Shown here: positions 10,067-19,497 of the stretch, piece by piece
Position numbering within the stretch: the first letter of the stretch is position 1
Layout: each line of letters begins with the position of its first letter
From: Prevotella sp.
GTDB lineage: Bacteria > Bacteroidota > Bacteroidia > Bacteroidales > Bacteroidaceae
DNA: 64,000 nt
Assembly (NCBI GenBank): GCA_017541365.1
Contig: JAFXZF010000003.1
Span: 1 to 64,000, forward strand
Reading direction: 5' to 3'
The notes under the pieces: generated by a model
Seen by the model: the letters and a program-made list of their open reading frames with translations, nothing else
The model's database searches: none
Told to the model about the DNA's origin: nothing
Program-made: the position numbers and the translations under genes

Positions 10067-10495
10067 ATGACAATAGCAGTAGATTTTGATGGTACTATAG
10101 TGGAACATGCCTATCCCAAAATAGGTAAAGAACTTCCATTTGCTACTGACACCTTGCGACAGTTGATAAACGAGCACCACCGTTTGATATTATGGACTGT
10201 GCGTGAGGATGACCTCTTGCAAGAAGCTATAGATTGGTGTAAGGCTCGGGGTGTGGAGTTCTATGCAGTAAACCGTGATTATCCCGAGGAAGAAAGGGAG
10301 AAAAATAATCATTTCTCGCGTAAACTGAAGGTTGACTTGTGGATAGATGACAGGAATGTCGGGGGACTGCCAGATTGGGGTACGATATATCGTATGGTAA
10401 AAGAACATCTCACATGGCAGGATATAGTTATGGAAAACTCAAGAGGAGGTTCTCCATATCCTCAAAAGAAACATCGCCGTTGGTTTAATTTTTAA
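10067..10495 (+). CDS. small HAD-family hydrolase
   Basis: A 142-residue protein with HAD motif I DFDGT (6-10, nucleophile D6), motif II in ILWTVRED (T/S after the strand), a conserved lysine in the SRKLKVD region and motif IV DLWIDDRN. No cap domain is present, so it resembles the small C0-type HAD phosphatases common in Bacteroidetes (for example the B. thetaiotaomicron BT0820 type). It is the last gene of the exopolysaccharide transcript, ahead of a strong terminator. A role in sugar-phosphate or phosphotyrosine chemistry of this operon is possible but only inferred. Confidence 0.85.
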   Translation: MTIAVDFDGTIVEHAYPKIGKELPFATDTLRQLINEHHRLILWTVREDDLLQEAIDWCKARGVEFYAVNRDYPEEEREKNNHFSRKLKVDLWIDDRNVGGLPDWGTIYRMVKEHLTWQDIVMENSRGGSPYPQKKHRRWFNF

Positions 10496-10548
10496 AATAA
10501 CAAATCGGAGCAGCCTAATGAACTGATTGCTTCGATTTGTTATTTTTT
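10496..10548 (+). terminator. terminator of the exopolysaccharide operon
   Basis: A 17-bp stem (10496-10512 with 10528-10544, one G-U pair; core AACAAATCG) with a 15-nt loop, ending in a T run (about 10541-10547), just after the hydrolase stop. It may also act on convergent pyrD transcripts. Confidence 0.87.
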
Positions 10549-10577
10549 AGGGAATAATCTGAATTGTCATGGTTGAT

Positions 10578-11483
10578 TTAGACTACTCCAATAATATCAT
10601 TAATACTTGAGCAGTTATGTGTGTCTAGCCAATTACCAATACCATCACGCACCTTTATTGTTACGGCTGGATCGAGAAAGTTTGCAGTGCCAATTTCTAT
10701 TGCTGTGGCACCAGCCATAAAAAATTCTATGGCATCTTCAGCACTACTGATGCCTCCAAGTCCTACAACGGGAATTTTTACGGCTTTGGCAACTTGGTTT
10801 ACCATACGCACCGCCACAGGTTTTATGCATGGTCCGCTCAGTCCTCCGGTACCTATGGACAACAAACTCTTTCGTCTTTCTATGTCAATTGCCATGCCCA
10901 TCAATGTGTTAATCAGCGACACACTATCTGCTCCTTCAGCCTCCACGGCACGGGCTATCTCGGCAATATCCGTCACATTGGGCGACAGTTTTACTATCAG
11001 TGTTTTGTTATAACGTTTCCTCACCTCCTTTACAACAGATGATGCCCCTTCTATGGTTGTGCCGAATGCCATGCCACCATGTTTTACGTTGGGACATGAA
11101 ATGTTTAATTCTATGGCTGGAATATTATCCAATTCATTGATACGTGCAGCACACTCTCCGTAATCCTCTATAGTAGAACCGCTTACGTTAACGATGATGT
11201 TGGTTTTTATGTCTTTTATCTCTGGATAGATGTGCTGACAAAAGTACTCAACACCCTTATTCTGTAATCCTACGCAGTTTAGCATACCACTTGCAGTTTC
11301 GTGCATGCGTGGGTAGTCATTGCCCTCACGGTGGAGTAGGGTGGTGCCTTTTACTATTATACCGCCAATTTGGTCAAGAGGTACAAAGTCCTGAAACTCT
11401 ATGCCATAACCAAATGTTCCTGATGCCGTCATGACTGGGTTCTTAAACTCCAGTTCCCCTATTTTTACTTTTATATTAGCCAT
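10578..11483 (-). CDS. pyrD: dihydroorotate dehydrogenase B, catalytic subunit
   Basis: Class 1B enzyme, cytoplasmic, oxidising dihydroorotate to orotate in pyrimidine synthesis; FMN-bound and working with PyrK. From the ATG at 11483 it is 301 residues. Key features are [13 protein letters not shown] near the N-terminus (FMN barrel), the active-site [11 protein letters not shown] (Cys is the class 1 base) and the phosphate-binding [16 protein letters not shown] two codons upstream is also open, but the ATG overlapping the pyrK stop by one base (TAATG) is the better start and suggests translational coupling. It lies second in pyrK-pyrD. Confidence 0.96.
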   Translation of the reverse strand: MANIKVKIGELEFKNPVMTASGTFGYGIEFQDFVPLDQIGGIIVKGTTLLHREGNDYPRMHETASGMLNCVGLQNKGVEYFCQHIYPEIKDIKTNIIVNVSGSTIEDYGECAARINELDNIPAIELNISCPNVKHGGMAFGTTIEGASSVVKEVRKRYNKTLIVKLSPNVTDIAEIARAVEAEGADSVSLINTLMGMAIDIERRKSLLSIGTGGLSGPCIKPVAVRMVNQVAKAVKIPVVGLGGISSAEDAIEFFMAGATAIEIGTANFLDPAVTIKVRDGIGNWLDTHNCSSINDIIGVV

Positions 11484-12256
11484 TACCAATCGAGTCTTTT
11501 AGAATTAATAACAGGCCCTTCAGTGCAAATGCATATGTTGCCTTTGTCTTTAGTTTTCTCTACGCAACACAAACAAGCGCCCAACCCACACGCCATTTTG
11601 TTTTCCAGACTCACCTCACATTCTACATTGAGTTTCTCGGCACATTTGCTTACTGCTGCCATCATAGGTTTCGGCCCACAGGTGGATATGAAGTCAAACT
11701 GCTCCTGCTGGAGTATGGAGTGGTTGGTCACAAAGCCCTTTTCTCCCTCGCTACCGTCCTCGGTAGTGATAAATACCCTACCGTACTTCTTAAAATTGTC
11801 AAGCATCAGCAGGTCTGAGGCACTGCGTGCTCCGATTAGGAATGTAGGTTCTGCTCCATTTTCCTTTATCTTTTTTCCAAGATATAGCAGTGGTGCGACG
11901 CCTACGCCTCCTCCAATCAATAGGTGTCTTCTCTCTGCATTGGAAGGCATCGTAAAGCCATTTCCGAGTGGCAGCATGACGTTCAGCTTATCGCCACTTG
12001 TTAGTTTTCCCATTTGTCTTGTGCCATCTCCTATGCATGCTACAAGCAGGTGTAGCTCATTTAAGTCATAATCTACGTTGTTGATAGATATAGGACGGCG
12101 TAGGAAGGTTGACGTGGAGTTGTCAACTCTCACTTCTACAAATTGTCCAGGCACCATCTCGGGAAGTGGGGCATCGTCAGTAAGTGTGATGACTACATAC
12201 TTCTCGTTGAGATGTTCTACAGACTTGACTGTCAGGTCTATACAGCATTTCTTCAT
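11483..12256 (-). CDS. pyrK: dihydroorotate dehydrogenase B, electron-transfer subunit
   Basis: FAD and [2Fe-2S] protein that passes electrons from PyrD to NAD+. The 257 residues show an N-terminal flavin domain ([13 protein letters not shown] motif, about 53-62), a nucleotide-binding part ([12 protein letters not shown]) and a C-terminal cysteine cluster (C223, C228, C231, C243) for the iron-sulfur centre. It overlaps pyrD by one base. The dipeptidase gene starts just upstream, with an 8-bp gap. Confidence 0.96.
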   Translation of the reverse strand: MKKCCIDLTVKSVEHLNEKYVVITLTDDAPLPEMVPGQFVEVRVDNSTSTFLRRPISINNVDYDLNELHLLVACIGDGTRQMGKLTSGDKLNVMLPLGNGFTMPSNAERRHLLIGGGVGVAPLLYLGKKIKENGAEPTFLIGARSASDLLMLDNFKKYGRVFITTEDGSEGEKGFVTNHSILQQEQFDFISTCGPKPMMAAVSKCAEKLNVECEVSLENKMACGLGACLCCVEKTKDKGNICICTEGPVINSKRLDW

Positions 12257-12264
12257 TGTGTTGT

Positions 12265-13719
12265 CTATATGTTCTTTAGTATTTCGAGTACTAGTGCATA
12301 AACCTTCTCTACTGAGGGTATGTGCAGTTTTTCGTCGGGAGAGTGTACCCCTCTCATCGTAGGACCTATTGAAAGCATGTCGAGATGTGGATATCGCTTA
12401 GAGAACAATCCACACTCCAGTCCGGCATGAATGCCTGTGATGGTTGGTTGTGTGCCAAACAGTTTTGTATAGCATGCCTTGGCTATATCACGCAGTTTGC
12501 TATTGGGATTCATTTCCCAGGCAGGATAGCCGTCGTTATGCACTATGATGTCTGCCCCTGCCAATTCAAATGTTGCCGTGATGGTGTTTACCATATTGGT
12601 CAGATTGCTCATCACACTACTTCGCTGGCTGGTGTGTATGATCATCTCTTTTTCTCCGGTTTTTATTACGGCCAGGTTGCTTGAAGTCTCAGTGAGGTCT
12701 CCGAGTGAAAGATCCTGCACTACGCTGAATACACCATGGTGCATAGCCTGCAGGGCTCTTATGATACGTTGACCAGTTTCCTGTGGTATCACGTTGACGG
12801 CATCAGCCGTTTCCATGTGAAACTGCATGTTCCTTTCTGTTACCAAAAACTCTTCTTCCACTTCTGCGCAATATACATTCCAGTCCACGCGCACCTGCTC
12901 TCTATATGCAAAAGGAATAGCAAATGTAATCTCACCGTCACGTGGTATTGCATTGTGCAGTTTGCCGGAGTTGAACTCAGCAAGCCGTATGTCGTACTTC
13001 TGTTGCTCTAGATATAGGAAGCGTGCCAATATCTTGATTGCATTTGCACGTTTTTTGTTTATGTCGTCACCAGAGTGTCCGCCTGTCAATCCTTTTATCG
13101 ATACGGTGACAAAAAACATGTCTTTTGGTGCTTCCACCTTATTATTATATTTAAAGGTGGCAGTCGTAGTCTTGCCTCCTGCGCATGACACATAGAATAG
13201 TCCCTCGTCTTCCGAATCAAGGTTGAGGAGCATTTCGCCTTTCAGCATATTACCGTCGAGGTTGTTGGCACCTGTCAGCCCCGTCTCTTCATCTATGGTA
13301 AACAGGCATTCTATTGATCCGTGTTCTATGTTGTCCGCATCAAGTATGGCAAGTTCGATTGCACATCCTATACCATCGTCGGCTCCCAGTGTTGTGCCTT
13401 TGGCTCTCATCCACTCCCCATCGACATATGTTTCGATAGGGTCATTAAGAAAGTCTATATCATGATCCACAAGTTTGTCACATACCATATCCATATGGCT
13501 CTGCAATACTATCTTGGCAGCTCCCTCTTTGCCTGGTGTTGCAGGTTTTCGTATCAGCACGTTGCCTGTGTCGTCCACGATAGTCTCAAGTCCTCTTTCT
13601 CCACCAAAATTCTTGAGGTAGGCTATCATCTTTTCCTCATGCTTTGAAGGACGTGGTATGTTGTTGATTTCTTCAAAGAAATGGAAAACGCTCTCGGGCT
13701 TTAAGTCTTTTTTATTCAA
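12265..13719 (-). CDS. pepD: aminoacyl-histidine dipeptidase (M20 family, PepD type)
   Basis: Cytoplasmic zinc dipeptidase of the beta-alanyl-histidine (Xaa-His) group. The 484 residues match the family size. Metal and catalytic motifs: QSHMDMV (H75, D77), GADDG (112-116) and DEETG (143-147, with the catalytic Glu). The usual M20 lid domain lies in the middle (about 200-390, GGHSGDDI). The start is TTG: an in-frame stop is two codons upstream and no ATG exists near the expected N-terminus. It is probably cotranscribed with pyrK-pyrD. Confidence 0.93.
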   Translation of the reverse strand: MNKKDLKPESVFHFFEEINNIPRPSKHEEKMIAYLKNFGGERGLETIVDDTGNVLIRKPATPGKEGAAKIVLQSHMDMVCDKLVDHDIDFLNDPIETYVDGEWMRAKGTTLGADDGIGCAIELAILDADNIEHGSIECLFTIDEETGLTGANNLDGNMLKGEMLLNLDSEDEGLFYVSCAGGKTTTATFKYNNKVEAPKDMFFVTVSIKGLTGGHSGDDINKKRANAIKILARFLYLEQQKYDIRLAEFNSGKLHNAIPRDGEITFAIPFAYREQVRVDWNVYCAEVEEEFLVTERNMQFHMETADAVNVIPQETGQRIIRALQAMHHGVFSVVQDLSLGDLTETSSNLAVIKTGEKEMIIHTSQRSSVMSNLTNMVNTITATFELAGADIIVHNDGYPAWEMNPNSKLRDIAKACYTKLFGTQPTITGIHAGLECGLFSKRYPHLDMLSIGPTMRGVHSPDEKLHIPSVEKVYALVLEILKNI

Positions 13720-13759
13720 ATTTTACGTTTTTTAAAATGTGATATTGAGTTTTTCTTAC

Positions 13760-13767
13760 TATCTTTG
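13760..13767 (+). promoter_or_regulatory. likely -7 element ahead of the Skp-like gene
   Basis: TATCTTTG matches TAnnTTTG about 93 bp before the ATG. No good -33 TTG sits at the usual distance, so this is moderate evidence. Confidence 0.45.
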
Positions 13768-13860
13768 CACCAACCTACGTATAGTGTGCATTAAGAACCG
13801 CTGGCAAAGGTACAAAAAATTGAAGATAATACAAAATAAATTCATTTCTTTTTACATAAA

Positions 13861-14472
13861 ATGACACAGAAACTTTTTTTTTGCGCAATGGCAGTAGCAG
13901 CCTTATCTGCCCTTTCACTCACATCATGTAACAAATCGCCTAAAGCTGATGAGGTTTCAGCATCCAAGGCTGAGACACCATCTGCCCTAAAAATTGCCTA
14001 TGTAGAGGTTGACTCGCTGATGACTCAGTATGAGTACTGCAAGGAGTATTCTCTCATATTGGAGAAGAAGAGTCAGAACATTCAGGCAACCCTCCAGCAA
14101 AAGGGACAAGCATTGCAGTCCGCAGCTGCCAATTTTCAGCAGAAGCTTCAGCAGAATGCTTACACTCGCGAACAGGCAGAGCAGATACAGGCAGGCCTTC
14201 AGAAGCAGAATGCTGACCTTGAAACACTACAGCAGCGTCTCAGCGCAGAGTTTCAGGAAGAGACTGCAAAATTCAACGAAGCACTGCATGACTCCCTTCA
14301 GCATTTCATTGCCAAGTACAATAAAGACAAGAAATACACTATGATACTCTCAAAGAGTGGTGACAATATACTCTTTGCAGACAAGTCTGCAGATATTACC
14401 AGTGATATCATAGAGGGTCTCAATAAGGCATATAAGAAAGGTTCGGCTTCAGAAAAGAATACCAAGAAGTGA
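13861..14472 (+). CDS. OmpH/Skp-like periplasmic chaperone, lipoprotein form
   Basis: A 203-residue secreted protein. A lipoprotein signal ends at LTSC (C23), followed by a domain starting IAYVEVDSLM, a long Gln-rich coiled coil (about 60-150) and a C-terminal strand region (YTMILSKSGDNILFADKSADIT). This is the Skp/OmpH fold, whose trimer holds unfolded outer-membrane proteins. It differs from classical Skp in having a lipobox. It overlaps the next gene by 4 bp (GTGA), so the two are probably coupled. Confidence 0.85.
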   Translation: MTQKLFFCAMAVAALSALSLTSCNKSPKADEVSASKAETPSALKIAYVEVDSLMTQYEYCKEYSLILEKKSQNIQATLQQKGQALQSAAANFQQKLQQNAYTREQAEQIQAGLQKQNADLETLQQRLSAEFQEETAKFNEALHDSLQHFIAKYNKDKKYTMILSKSGDNILFADKSADITSDIIEGLNKAYKKGSASEKNTKK

Positions 14473-15452
14473 AAGAAGTAAGATGGGGCTTCATCGGTTG
14501 TGGTGAGGTTACGGAAGTAAAAAGCGGTCCGGCTTTCAGTGAGATAGAAGGCTCGAGCGTAGTGGCTGTAATGAGTCGCACGGCTGACAAGGCACGCTCC
14601 TATGCTGAGAGACATCATATACCTAAATGGTACACTGATGCTCAGGCGCTTATCGATGACCCGCAGGTCAACGCTGTCTATATCGCTACCCCTCCCTCAA
14701 GCCATGCTGCGTATGCTATAATGTCGATGCGTGCAGGTAAACCGGTATATATAGAGAAACCTCTCGCTGCCTCATACGAAGACTGTGCACGTATCAATCA
14801 TGTGTCGCAGGAGACCCATCAGCCATGCTTTGTGGCTTACTATCGCCGTTATCTGCCTTATTTTCAGAAGATAAAGGAACTGATAGAGCAACAACGTATA
14901 GGCAGGGTACAAAACATACATATTAGGTTAGCCACACCTCCGCATAAAGAAGACTTCCTTGACGAGGCGCACCAGCCTTGGCGTATTAAGGAAAATATTG
15001 CGGGTGGTGGCTATTTTTATGATCTCGCCCCACATCAGTTTGATTTATTACAGGATATATTTGGTGTAATTACCCATGCTACGGGGTACAGTTCCAACCG
15101 TGGAGGACTATACAAGACAGAAGATACTATCGGGGCATGTTTTATGTTTGACAACGGCATAGTAGGAAGTGGGTCGTGGTCTTTTGCAGCACAGGAAGCA
15201 GCCAGAGAGGATCGCATAGAGTTGATAGGCGACAAAGGGCTGATATGTTTCTCAGTCTTTCAAAATCAACCTATTCGTCTGCATCTGTCAAGGGGGGTAG
15301 AGGAGTTTGATATTAAGCACCCCCTGCATGTTCAGGCACCCATCATAAGGGCCGTCGTGGAAACGTTGCAAGGTAAGTGTGACACACAGTGTACTTCGCT
15401 AAGTGCTACACCTACCAATTGGGTTCTGGATAAGATACTGGGCAAGATATGA
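14469..15452 (+). CDS. Gfo/Idh/MocA family NAD(P)-dependent oxidoreductase
   Basis: Dehydrogenase or related enzyme acting on a sugar or sugar derivative. The 327 residues have an N-terminal Rossmann domain (GFIGCGEVTEVKSGPAF, 7-23), the YIEKPLA motif (94-100) and the C-terminal substrate domain with DLAPHQFD. The start is GTG, overlapping the previous stop; the gene also overlaps the following one by 4 bp (ATGA). Substrate unknown. Its tight packing between a Skp-like lipoprotein and a DUF4421 barrel is odd for a metabolic enzyme. Confidence 0.91.
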   Translation: MKEVRWGFIGCGEVTEVKSGPAFSEIEGSSVVAVMSRTADKARSYAERHHIPKWYTDAQALIDDPQVNAVYIATPPSSHAAYAIMSMRAGKPVYIEKPLAASYEDCARINHVSQETHQPCFVAYYRRYLPYFQKIKELIEQQRIGRVQNIHIRLATPPHKEDFLDEAHQPWRIKENIAGGGYFYDLAPHQFDLLQDIFGVITHATGYSSNRGGLYKTEDTIGACFMFDNGIVGSGSWSFAAQEAAREDRIELIGDKGLICFSVFQNQPIRLHLSRGVEEFDIKHPLHVQAPIIRAVVETLQGKCDTQCTSLSATPTNWVLDKILGKI

Positions 15453-16606
15453 GTCGTTTCATACACATATTCGTGCTTTTGCTCTTTTTCGCGACTACCT
15501 ATGCTGATGATATAGGCAGTGACAGTATCGTAGCAGGAGTAGATATGGTTATGACGGCAGAAGCAGATACTGCCGCAACTGCTGTGGTGACAGATACCCT
15601 CTTAAAGCGTCCTAACGTCTTTAAGAGGATTTATCGTTTTATGAACAAGTGTTTCTCGCCTCCCCGTGACCCCAAATACATCGACGTTCAAGACTACTAC
15701 AATTGGTGTGGAATGTTGCAGGTTACTACCCGATTTGAGGTTTGTCAGCTAGATGCAGATGAGAAGTTCCTTATCCGTGTCTCTCCGAGACCTCGTACTC
15801 GTGTAGGACCTTTTTTCGGTTGGAGGTTTGCATTTTTCGGATACAACATAGACCTAAAGTCTATTTTTATCAATAGTGATGACACAGACCTCAGCGCCTC
15901 TATATATTCTGCTGCCTTTGGCTTCGATCTTTTTTATCGTAGGGTGGGGGGTAACTATAAAATTTACAAGCTCGTTGTCAATGATGTTGACATTTCAAAA
16001 TACTTGCGTGGGGAACCATTTGACGGAATACACATGGGAATGACGCGAGTAAGTTTCAATTATATTTTCAACTATAAGCACTATTCCCAACAGGCGGCAT
16101 TCAGTCAGACTCACCGTCAGCTTATATCCGCTGGTTCGGCCATAGCTGGCATACAGTATGCCCACAATCGGAGCGATATTAATTGGCAACAACTCACAGA
16201 CAAGATGAATGCTGTCAGTGGTACTACACTGGAGAATTCCTCCTTGTCGGGAGAGCAATATAATGATGAGATCTCACTCTCGGGAGGTTATGGCTACAAC
16301 TGGGTGTTTGCAAAAAACTGGATATTTGGAGTGGAGGCAACGGGCTCAATAGGCTACCTCATACAACATACCAATAATGAATATAAACCAGATGCGGACC
16401 GTTCGAAGTTCATCAATGATATGGAGGCTGTCTTGCGAAAGAACATTGCCTTAGGGGTCACCACGCGTTTTGCACTGCTATACAACAGTGGTCCAATATT
16501 TACAGGCCTGCAGGGTGTTTCGTTCTATTACCAACATGGCAATGGTGTAATGATGTCTCGTGACCTCATAGCCTCCGTCTATGCTCTTGTAGGTGTAAAT
16601 TTCTGA
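15449..16606 (+). CDS. DUF4421 family outer-membrane barrel
   Basis: A 385-residue secreted protein: signal peptide (about 1-19, cleaved near TYA-DD), a Ser/Thr/Ala-rich linker (20-50), then alternating beta strands typical of a barrel, with the family's PKYIDVQDYYNW segment and PRPRTRVGPFFGWRFAFFGYN. The last residues (ALVGVNF) end in Phe, as a BAM signal should. Function of DUF4421 is not known. It is the third gene of an overlapping trio. Confidence 0.85.
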   Translation: MSRFIHIFVLLLFFATTYADDIGSDSIVAGVDMVMTAEADTAATAVVTDTLLKRPNVFKRIYRFMNKCFSPPRDPKYIDVQDYYNWCGMLQVTTRFEVCQLDADEKFLIRVSPRPRTRVGPFFGWRFAFFGYNIDLKSIFINSDDTDLSASIYSAAFGFDLFYRRVGGNYKIYKLVVNDVDISKYLRGEPFDGIHMGMTRVSFNYIFNYKHYSQQAAFSQTHRQLISAGSAIAGIQYAHNRSDINWQQLTDKMNAVSGTTLENSSLSGEQYNDEISLSGGYGYNWVFAKNWIFGVEATGSIGYLIQHTNNEYKPDADRSKFINDMEAVLRKNIALGVTTRFALLYNSGPIFTGLQGVSFYYQHGNGVMMSRDLIASVYALVGVNF

Positions 16607-16683
16607 CAAGAGAAAGTCATAGTTTCGATTATACAAACAAAATGCAAAGAAAAATCACATTTTTGTGACAAAATGAAAAAATA

Positions 16684-16715
16684 TTTGTGTAAATAAAAAA
16701 AATGTAGTACTTTTG
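16684..16715 (+). promoter_or_regulatory. promoter of the wza-like/glmS/car region
   Basis: TTTG (16684-16687), 20 nt, TACTTTTG (16708-16715), 41 bp before the ATG. Near-consensus. Confidence 0.78.
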
Positions 16716-16756
16716 CACAAATATTGTAAGTCATTCTCATCATAAACTATTACAAG

Positions 16757-17545
16757 ATGAAAAAACTTCTTTTGGGCATCGCTTTACTCGTGTGTGCAAT
16801 GTTGTTTTCTGGGTGCACACTGACCAAACACCTCGTTTATTTCCAAAATATTGATACTGTGAATCTTGCACAGGGCGAGATGAGACCAAAGATAAAGATT
16901 AAGCCGAATGATGAGCTGACTATCAACGTTACGTCAATCACTCCTGAAGCTGCAGCACCTTTCAATTTCAATGCAAGTTCCGTAAACGCTGGCAGTTACA
17001 TGGGTAGCACGGGTTCTATATATACCTATATCGTTGATAAGGATGGTGAAATTAACTTCCCTGTTTTGGGTAAGATAAAGGTCCAGGGCAAGACACGTCC
17101 AGAGTTGGAAGACTTTATAGCAGAGCAGATACAGCCATACTTTACGGAAACGGAGAAACCTGTCGTTAAGGTGCGTATATCCAACTTTAGTGTGATTGTG
17201 ATAGGCGCTGCAGGTCCTTCTGTTATCAATGTACCTAATGAGCGAATGAGTATCATCGAGGCATTGGCAAAGAGTGGTGATATCAGCCTGTATGGCAAGA
17301 AGACCAATATCATGCTTATTCGTGAAAACGAAAAAGGAGAGAAGATGACAGCACGCTATAACATCAACGATGCTAACATACTCAATTCGCCTTATTACTT
17401 CCTTGAGCAAAATGATATCATCTACGTCGAGCCACACAAGATACAGGCTCGTAATGCCGATATCAGTGCCAATACATTCTGGACCTCACTGACGAGCTTG
17501 GGTATGTCGCTGGCTACGATGATAGTGGCAATAACTAAGTGGTAA
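16757..17545 (+). CDS. polysaccharide export lipoprotein (Wza/BexD family)
   Basis: Outer-membrane auxiliary protein for export of capsule or exopolysaccharide. The 262 residues have a lipobox FSGC (C20), a poly_export domain (about 42-130, IKPNDELTINV, GSYMGSTGSIYTYIVDKDGEINFPVLG), an SLBB-like domain (about 135-235) and a C-terminal hydrophobic stretch (about 243-260). The matching Wzc-like kinase and initiating transferase lie 7-10 kb upstream, separated by unrelated genes. glmS, which supplies glucosamine-6-phosphate, follows 34 bp later. Confidence 0.93.
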   Translation: MKKLLLGIALLVCAMLFSGCTLTKHLVYFQNIDTVNLAQGEMRPKIKIKPNDELTINVTSITPEAAAPFNFNASSVNAGSYMGSTGSIYTYIVDKDGEINFPVLGKIKVQGKTRPELEDFIAEQIQPYFTETEKPVVKVRISNFSVIVIGAAGPSVINVPNERMSIIEALAKSGDISLYGKKTNIMLIRENEKGEKMTARYNINDANILNSPYYFLEQNDIIYVEPHKIQARNADISANTFWTSLTSLGMSLATMIVAITKW

Positions 17546-17579
17546 AGGAACGATACGATGAATAAAATATAACAAAGTT

Positions 17580-19445
17580 ATGTGCGGAATAGTAGGATAC
17601 ATAGGAACAAAACAGGCATATCCCATATTGATAAAAGGACTGCGCCGACTGGAATATCGTGGCTATGACTCAGCTGGTTGTGCAATGATATCTGATACCA
17701 CAAAGCAACTTAACGTCTATAAGGCAAAGGGTAAGGTGTCAGACCTTGAGAAAGTGGCTGAAAACAACGATGTGACAGGCACAATAGGCATTGCTCACAC
17801 ACGTTGGGCTACTCATGGCGTACCAAGCGAGGTCAATGCCCATCCTCACAAGAGCCAGTCAGGAAACCTCACGCTGGTACACAATGGTATAATCGAAAAC
17901 TACGCCACACTGCGCGATCAGCTCAAGAAGCGTGGATATGTTTTTAAGAGCGAGACGGATACAGAGGTGCTTGTGCAACTCATTGAGTATGTCATGGAGA
18001 AGAATAATGTGGACCTTCCCACGGCAGTGCGCACAGCTCTCGGCAGGGTGTTTGGTGCCTATGCTATCGCTGTTATCGATTCACGCAATCCTGACCAACT
18101 CGTGGCAGCACGCAAGTCATCGCCACTCGCTGTCGGAGTAGTAGAGGACCATTCGGAGTTTTTCCTTGCCTCTGATGCCAGCCCGATAGCTGAGTACACC
18201 AACCAGATAGTGTATCTCAACGATGAGGAGATGACGGTGATAGAGCGAGGTAAGGAACTGAAAGTTTATAAACTGACGGGAGAAGAGGCCAATGCTGAGA
18301 TAAAAGAAGTAAATGTGGACCTCTCCATGCTTGATCACGAGGGATATCCCCACTTTATGCTTAAGGAGATATTCGACCAACCCAATGTGCTGAAAGACTG
18401 TATGCGAGGACGCATCGTGGAGTCACCATACTCCCACGACCCACAGGTGATACTCTCTGCCGTCACCAACCATCGTCGTGAGTTGCTTCAGGCTAAGCGT
18501 ATCGTGATAGTGTCATGTGGTACATCGTGGCATGCTGGACTCATCGGTAAGCAACTCATAGAGCATTTTTGCCGCATACCGGTGGAGGTGGCATATGCTT
18601 CGGAGTTCCGCTATTCCGACCCAGTGATAAGCAATGATGACGTAGTGATGGCGATAAGCCAGTCTGGTGAGACTGCTGACACGCTTGCTGCCATACAGTT
18701 GGCAAAGCAGCAGGGAGCTATGATATTCGGCATAGTAAATGGTGTGGGCTCGAGCATCGCTCGTGAGTCAACGACAGGCACATACATACATGTCGGACCA
18801 GAGATAGGAGTGGCATCTACAAAGGCCTTCACAGGTCAAGTTACAGTACTCGTCATGCTCGCACTCGCACTGGGTATGGCAAAGGGTACGGTAAGTCAGG
18901 ATGAGTATGAGGAAACTATTCGCGAACTCATGGCAATACCTGAAAAGATAGAGAAGGTGCTCCTGCAAAACGACAAGATAAAGCAGATGGCGTCAAAGTT
19001 TACCTTCGCCAAGAACTTCTTGTACCTGGGACGTGGATGGAACTACCCCGTTGCACTTGAGGGAGCACTAAAACTCAAGGAGATAAGCTACATACATGCC
19101 GAGGGATATCCTGCTGCAGAGATGAAGCACGGACCGATAGCACTCGTTGACGAGGAGATGCCTGTGATTTTCATCGCTACGCACCACAAACTGTATCGTA
19201 AGATAATATCCAACATGCAGGAGGTGATATCACGTCACGGCAAGATAATCGCTGTGGTGACAGAGGGTGATGAGGATGTGAAGAATATTGTTGAAGAGGT
19301 TATAGAGGTGCCCGAGACAATAGCACCACTTGCACCGCTGCTCAGCGTCATACCTCTTCAGTTGCTTTCTTATCATGTGGCAGTTGCAAAGGGGCTCAAC
19401 GTTGATCAGCCACGTAACCTTGCTAAGTCAGTGACAGTAGAGTAA
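17580..19445 (+). CDS. glmS: glutamine-fructose-6-phosphate aminotransferase
   Basis: Makes glucosamine-6-phosphate from fructose-6-phosphate and glutamine, feeding peptidoglycan, LPS and capsule. The 621 residues have an N-terminal glutaminase starting MCGIVGYIG (nucleophile C2 after Met removal), TRWATHG (glutamine site), and two SIS domains (about 295-430 and 470-610) with SCGTSWHAG and SQSGETADT. It ends in the canonical NLAKSVTVE. No glmS ribozyme or other structured leader fits in the 34-bp gap upstream. Probably cotranscribed with the export lipoprotein. Confidence 0.98.
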   Translation: MCGIVGYIGTKQAYPILIKGLRRLEYRGYDSAGCAMISDTTKQLNVYKAKGKVSDLEKVAENNDVTGTIGIAHTRWATHGVPSEVNAHPHKSQSGNLTLVHNGIIENYATLRDQLKKRGYVFKSETDTEVLVQLIEYVMEKNNVDLPTAVRTALGRVFGAYAIAVIDSRNPDQLVAARKSSPLAVGVVEDHSEFFLASDASPIAEYTNQIVYLNDEEMTVIERGKELKVYKLTGEEANAEIKEVNVDLSMLDHEGYPHFMLKEIFDQPNVLKDCMRGRIVESPYSHDPQVILSAVTNHRRELLQAKRIVIVSCGTSWHAGLIGKQLIEHFCRIPVEVAYASEFRYSDPVISNDDVVMAISQSGETADTLAAIQLAKQQGAMIFGIVNGVGSSIARESTTGTYIHVGPEIGVASTKAFTGQVTVLVMLALALGMAKGTVSQDEYEETIRELMAIPEKIEKVLLQNDKIKQMASKFTFAKNFLYLGRGWNYPVALEGALKLKEISYIHAEGYPAAEMKHGPIALVDEEMPVIFIATHHKLYRKIISNMQEVISRHGKIIAVVTEGDEDVKNIVEEVIEVPETIAPLAPLLSVIPLQLLSYHVAVAKGLNVDQPRNLAKSVTVE

Positions 19446-19497
19446 GTCTGATTACTTAGACTATTCAGATTATCCAGATTATTCAGAAAAATAGATA

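Noticed and set aside
10578..11489. TTG start of pyrD two codons upstream
   Set aside because: The ATG overlapping the pyrK stop gives the conserved N-terminus and a typical TAATG coupling.
17546..17579. glmS ribozyme or riboswitch
   Set aside because: The gap is only 34 bp and glmS is probably transcribed with the gene upstream.
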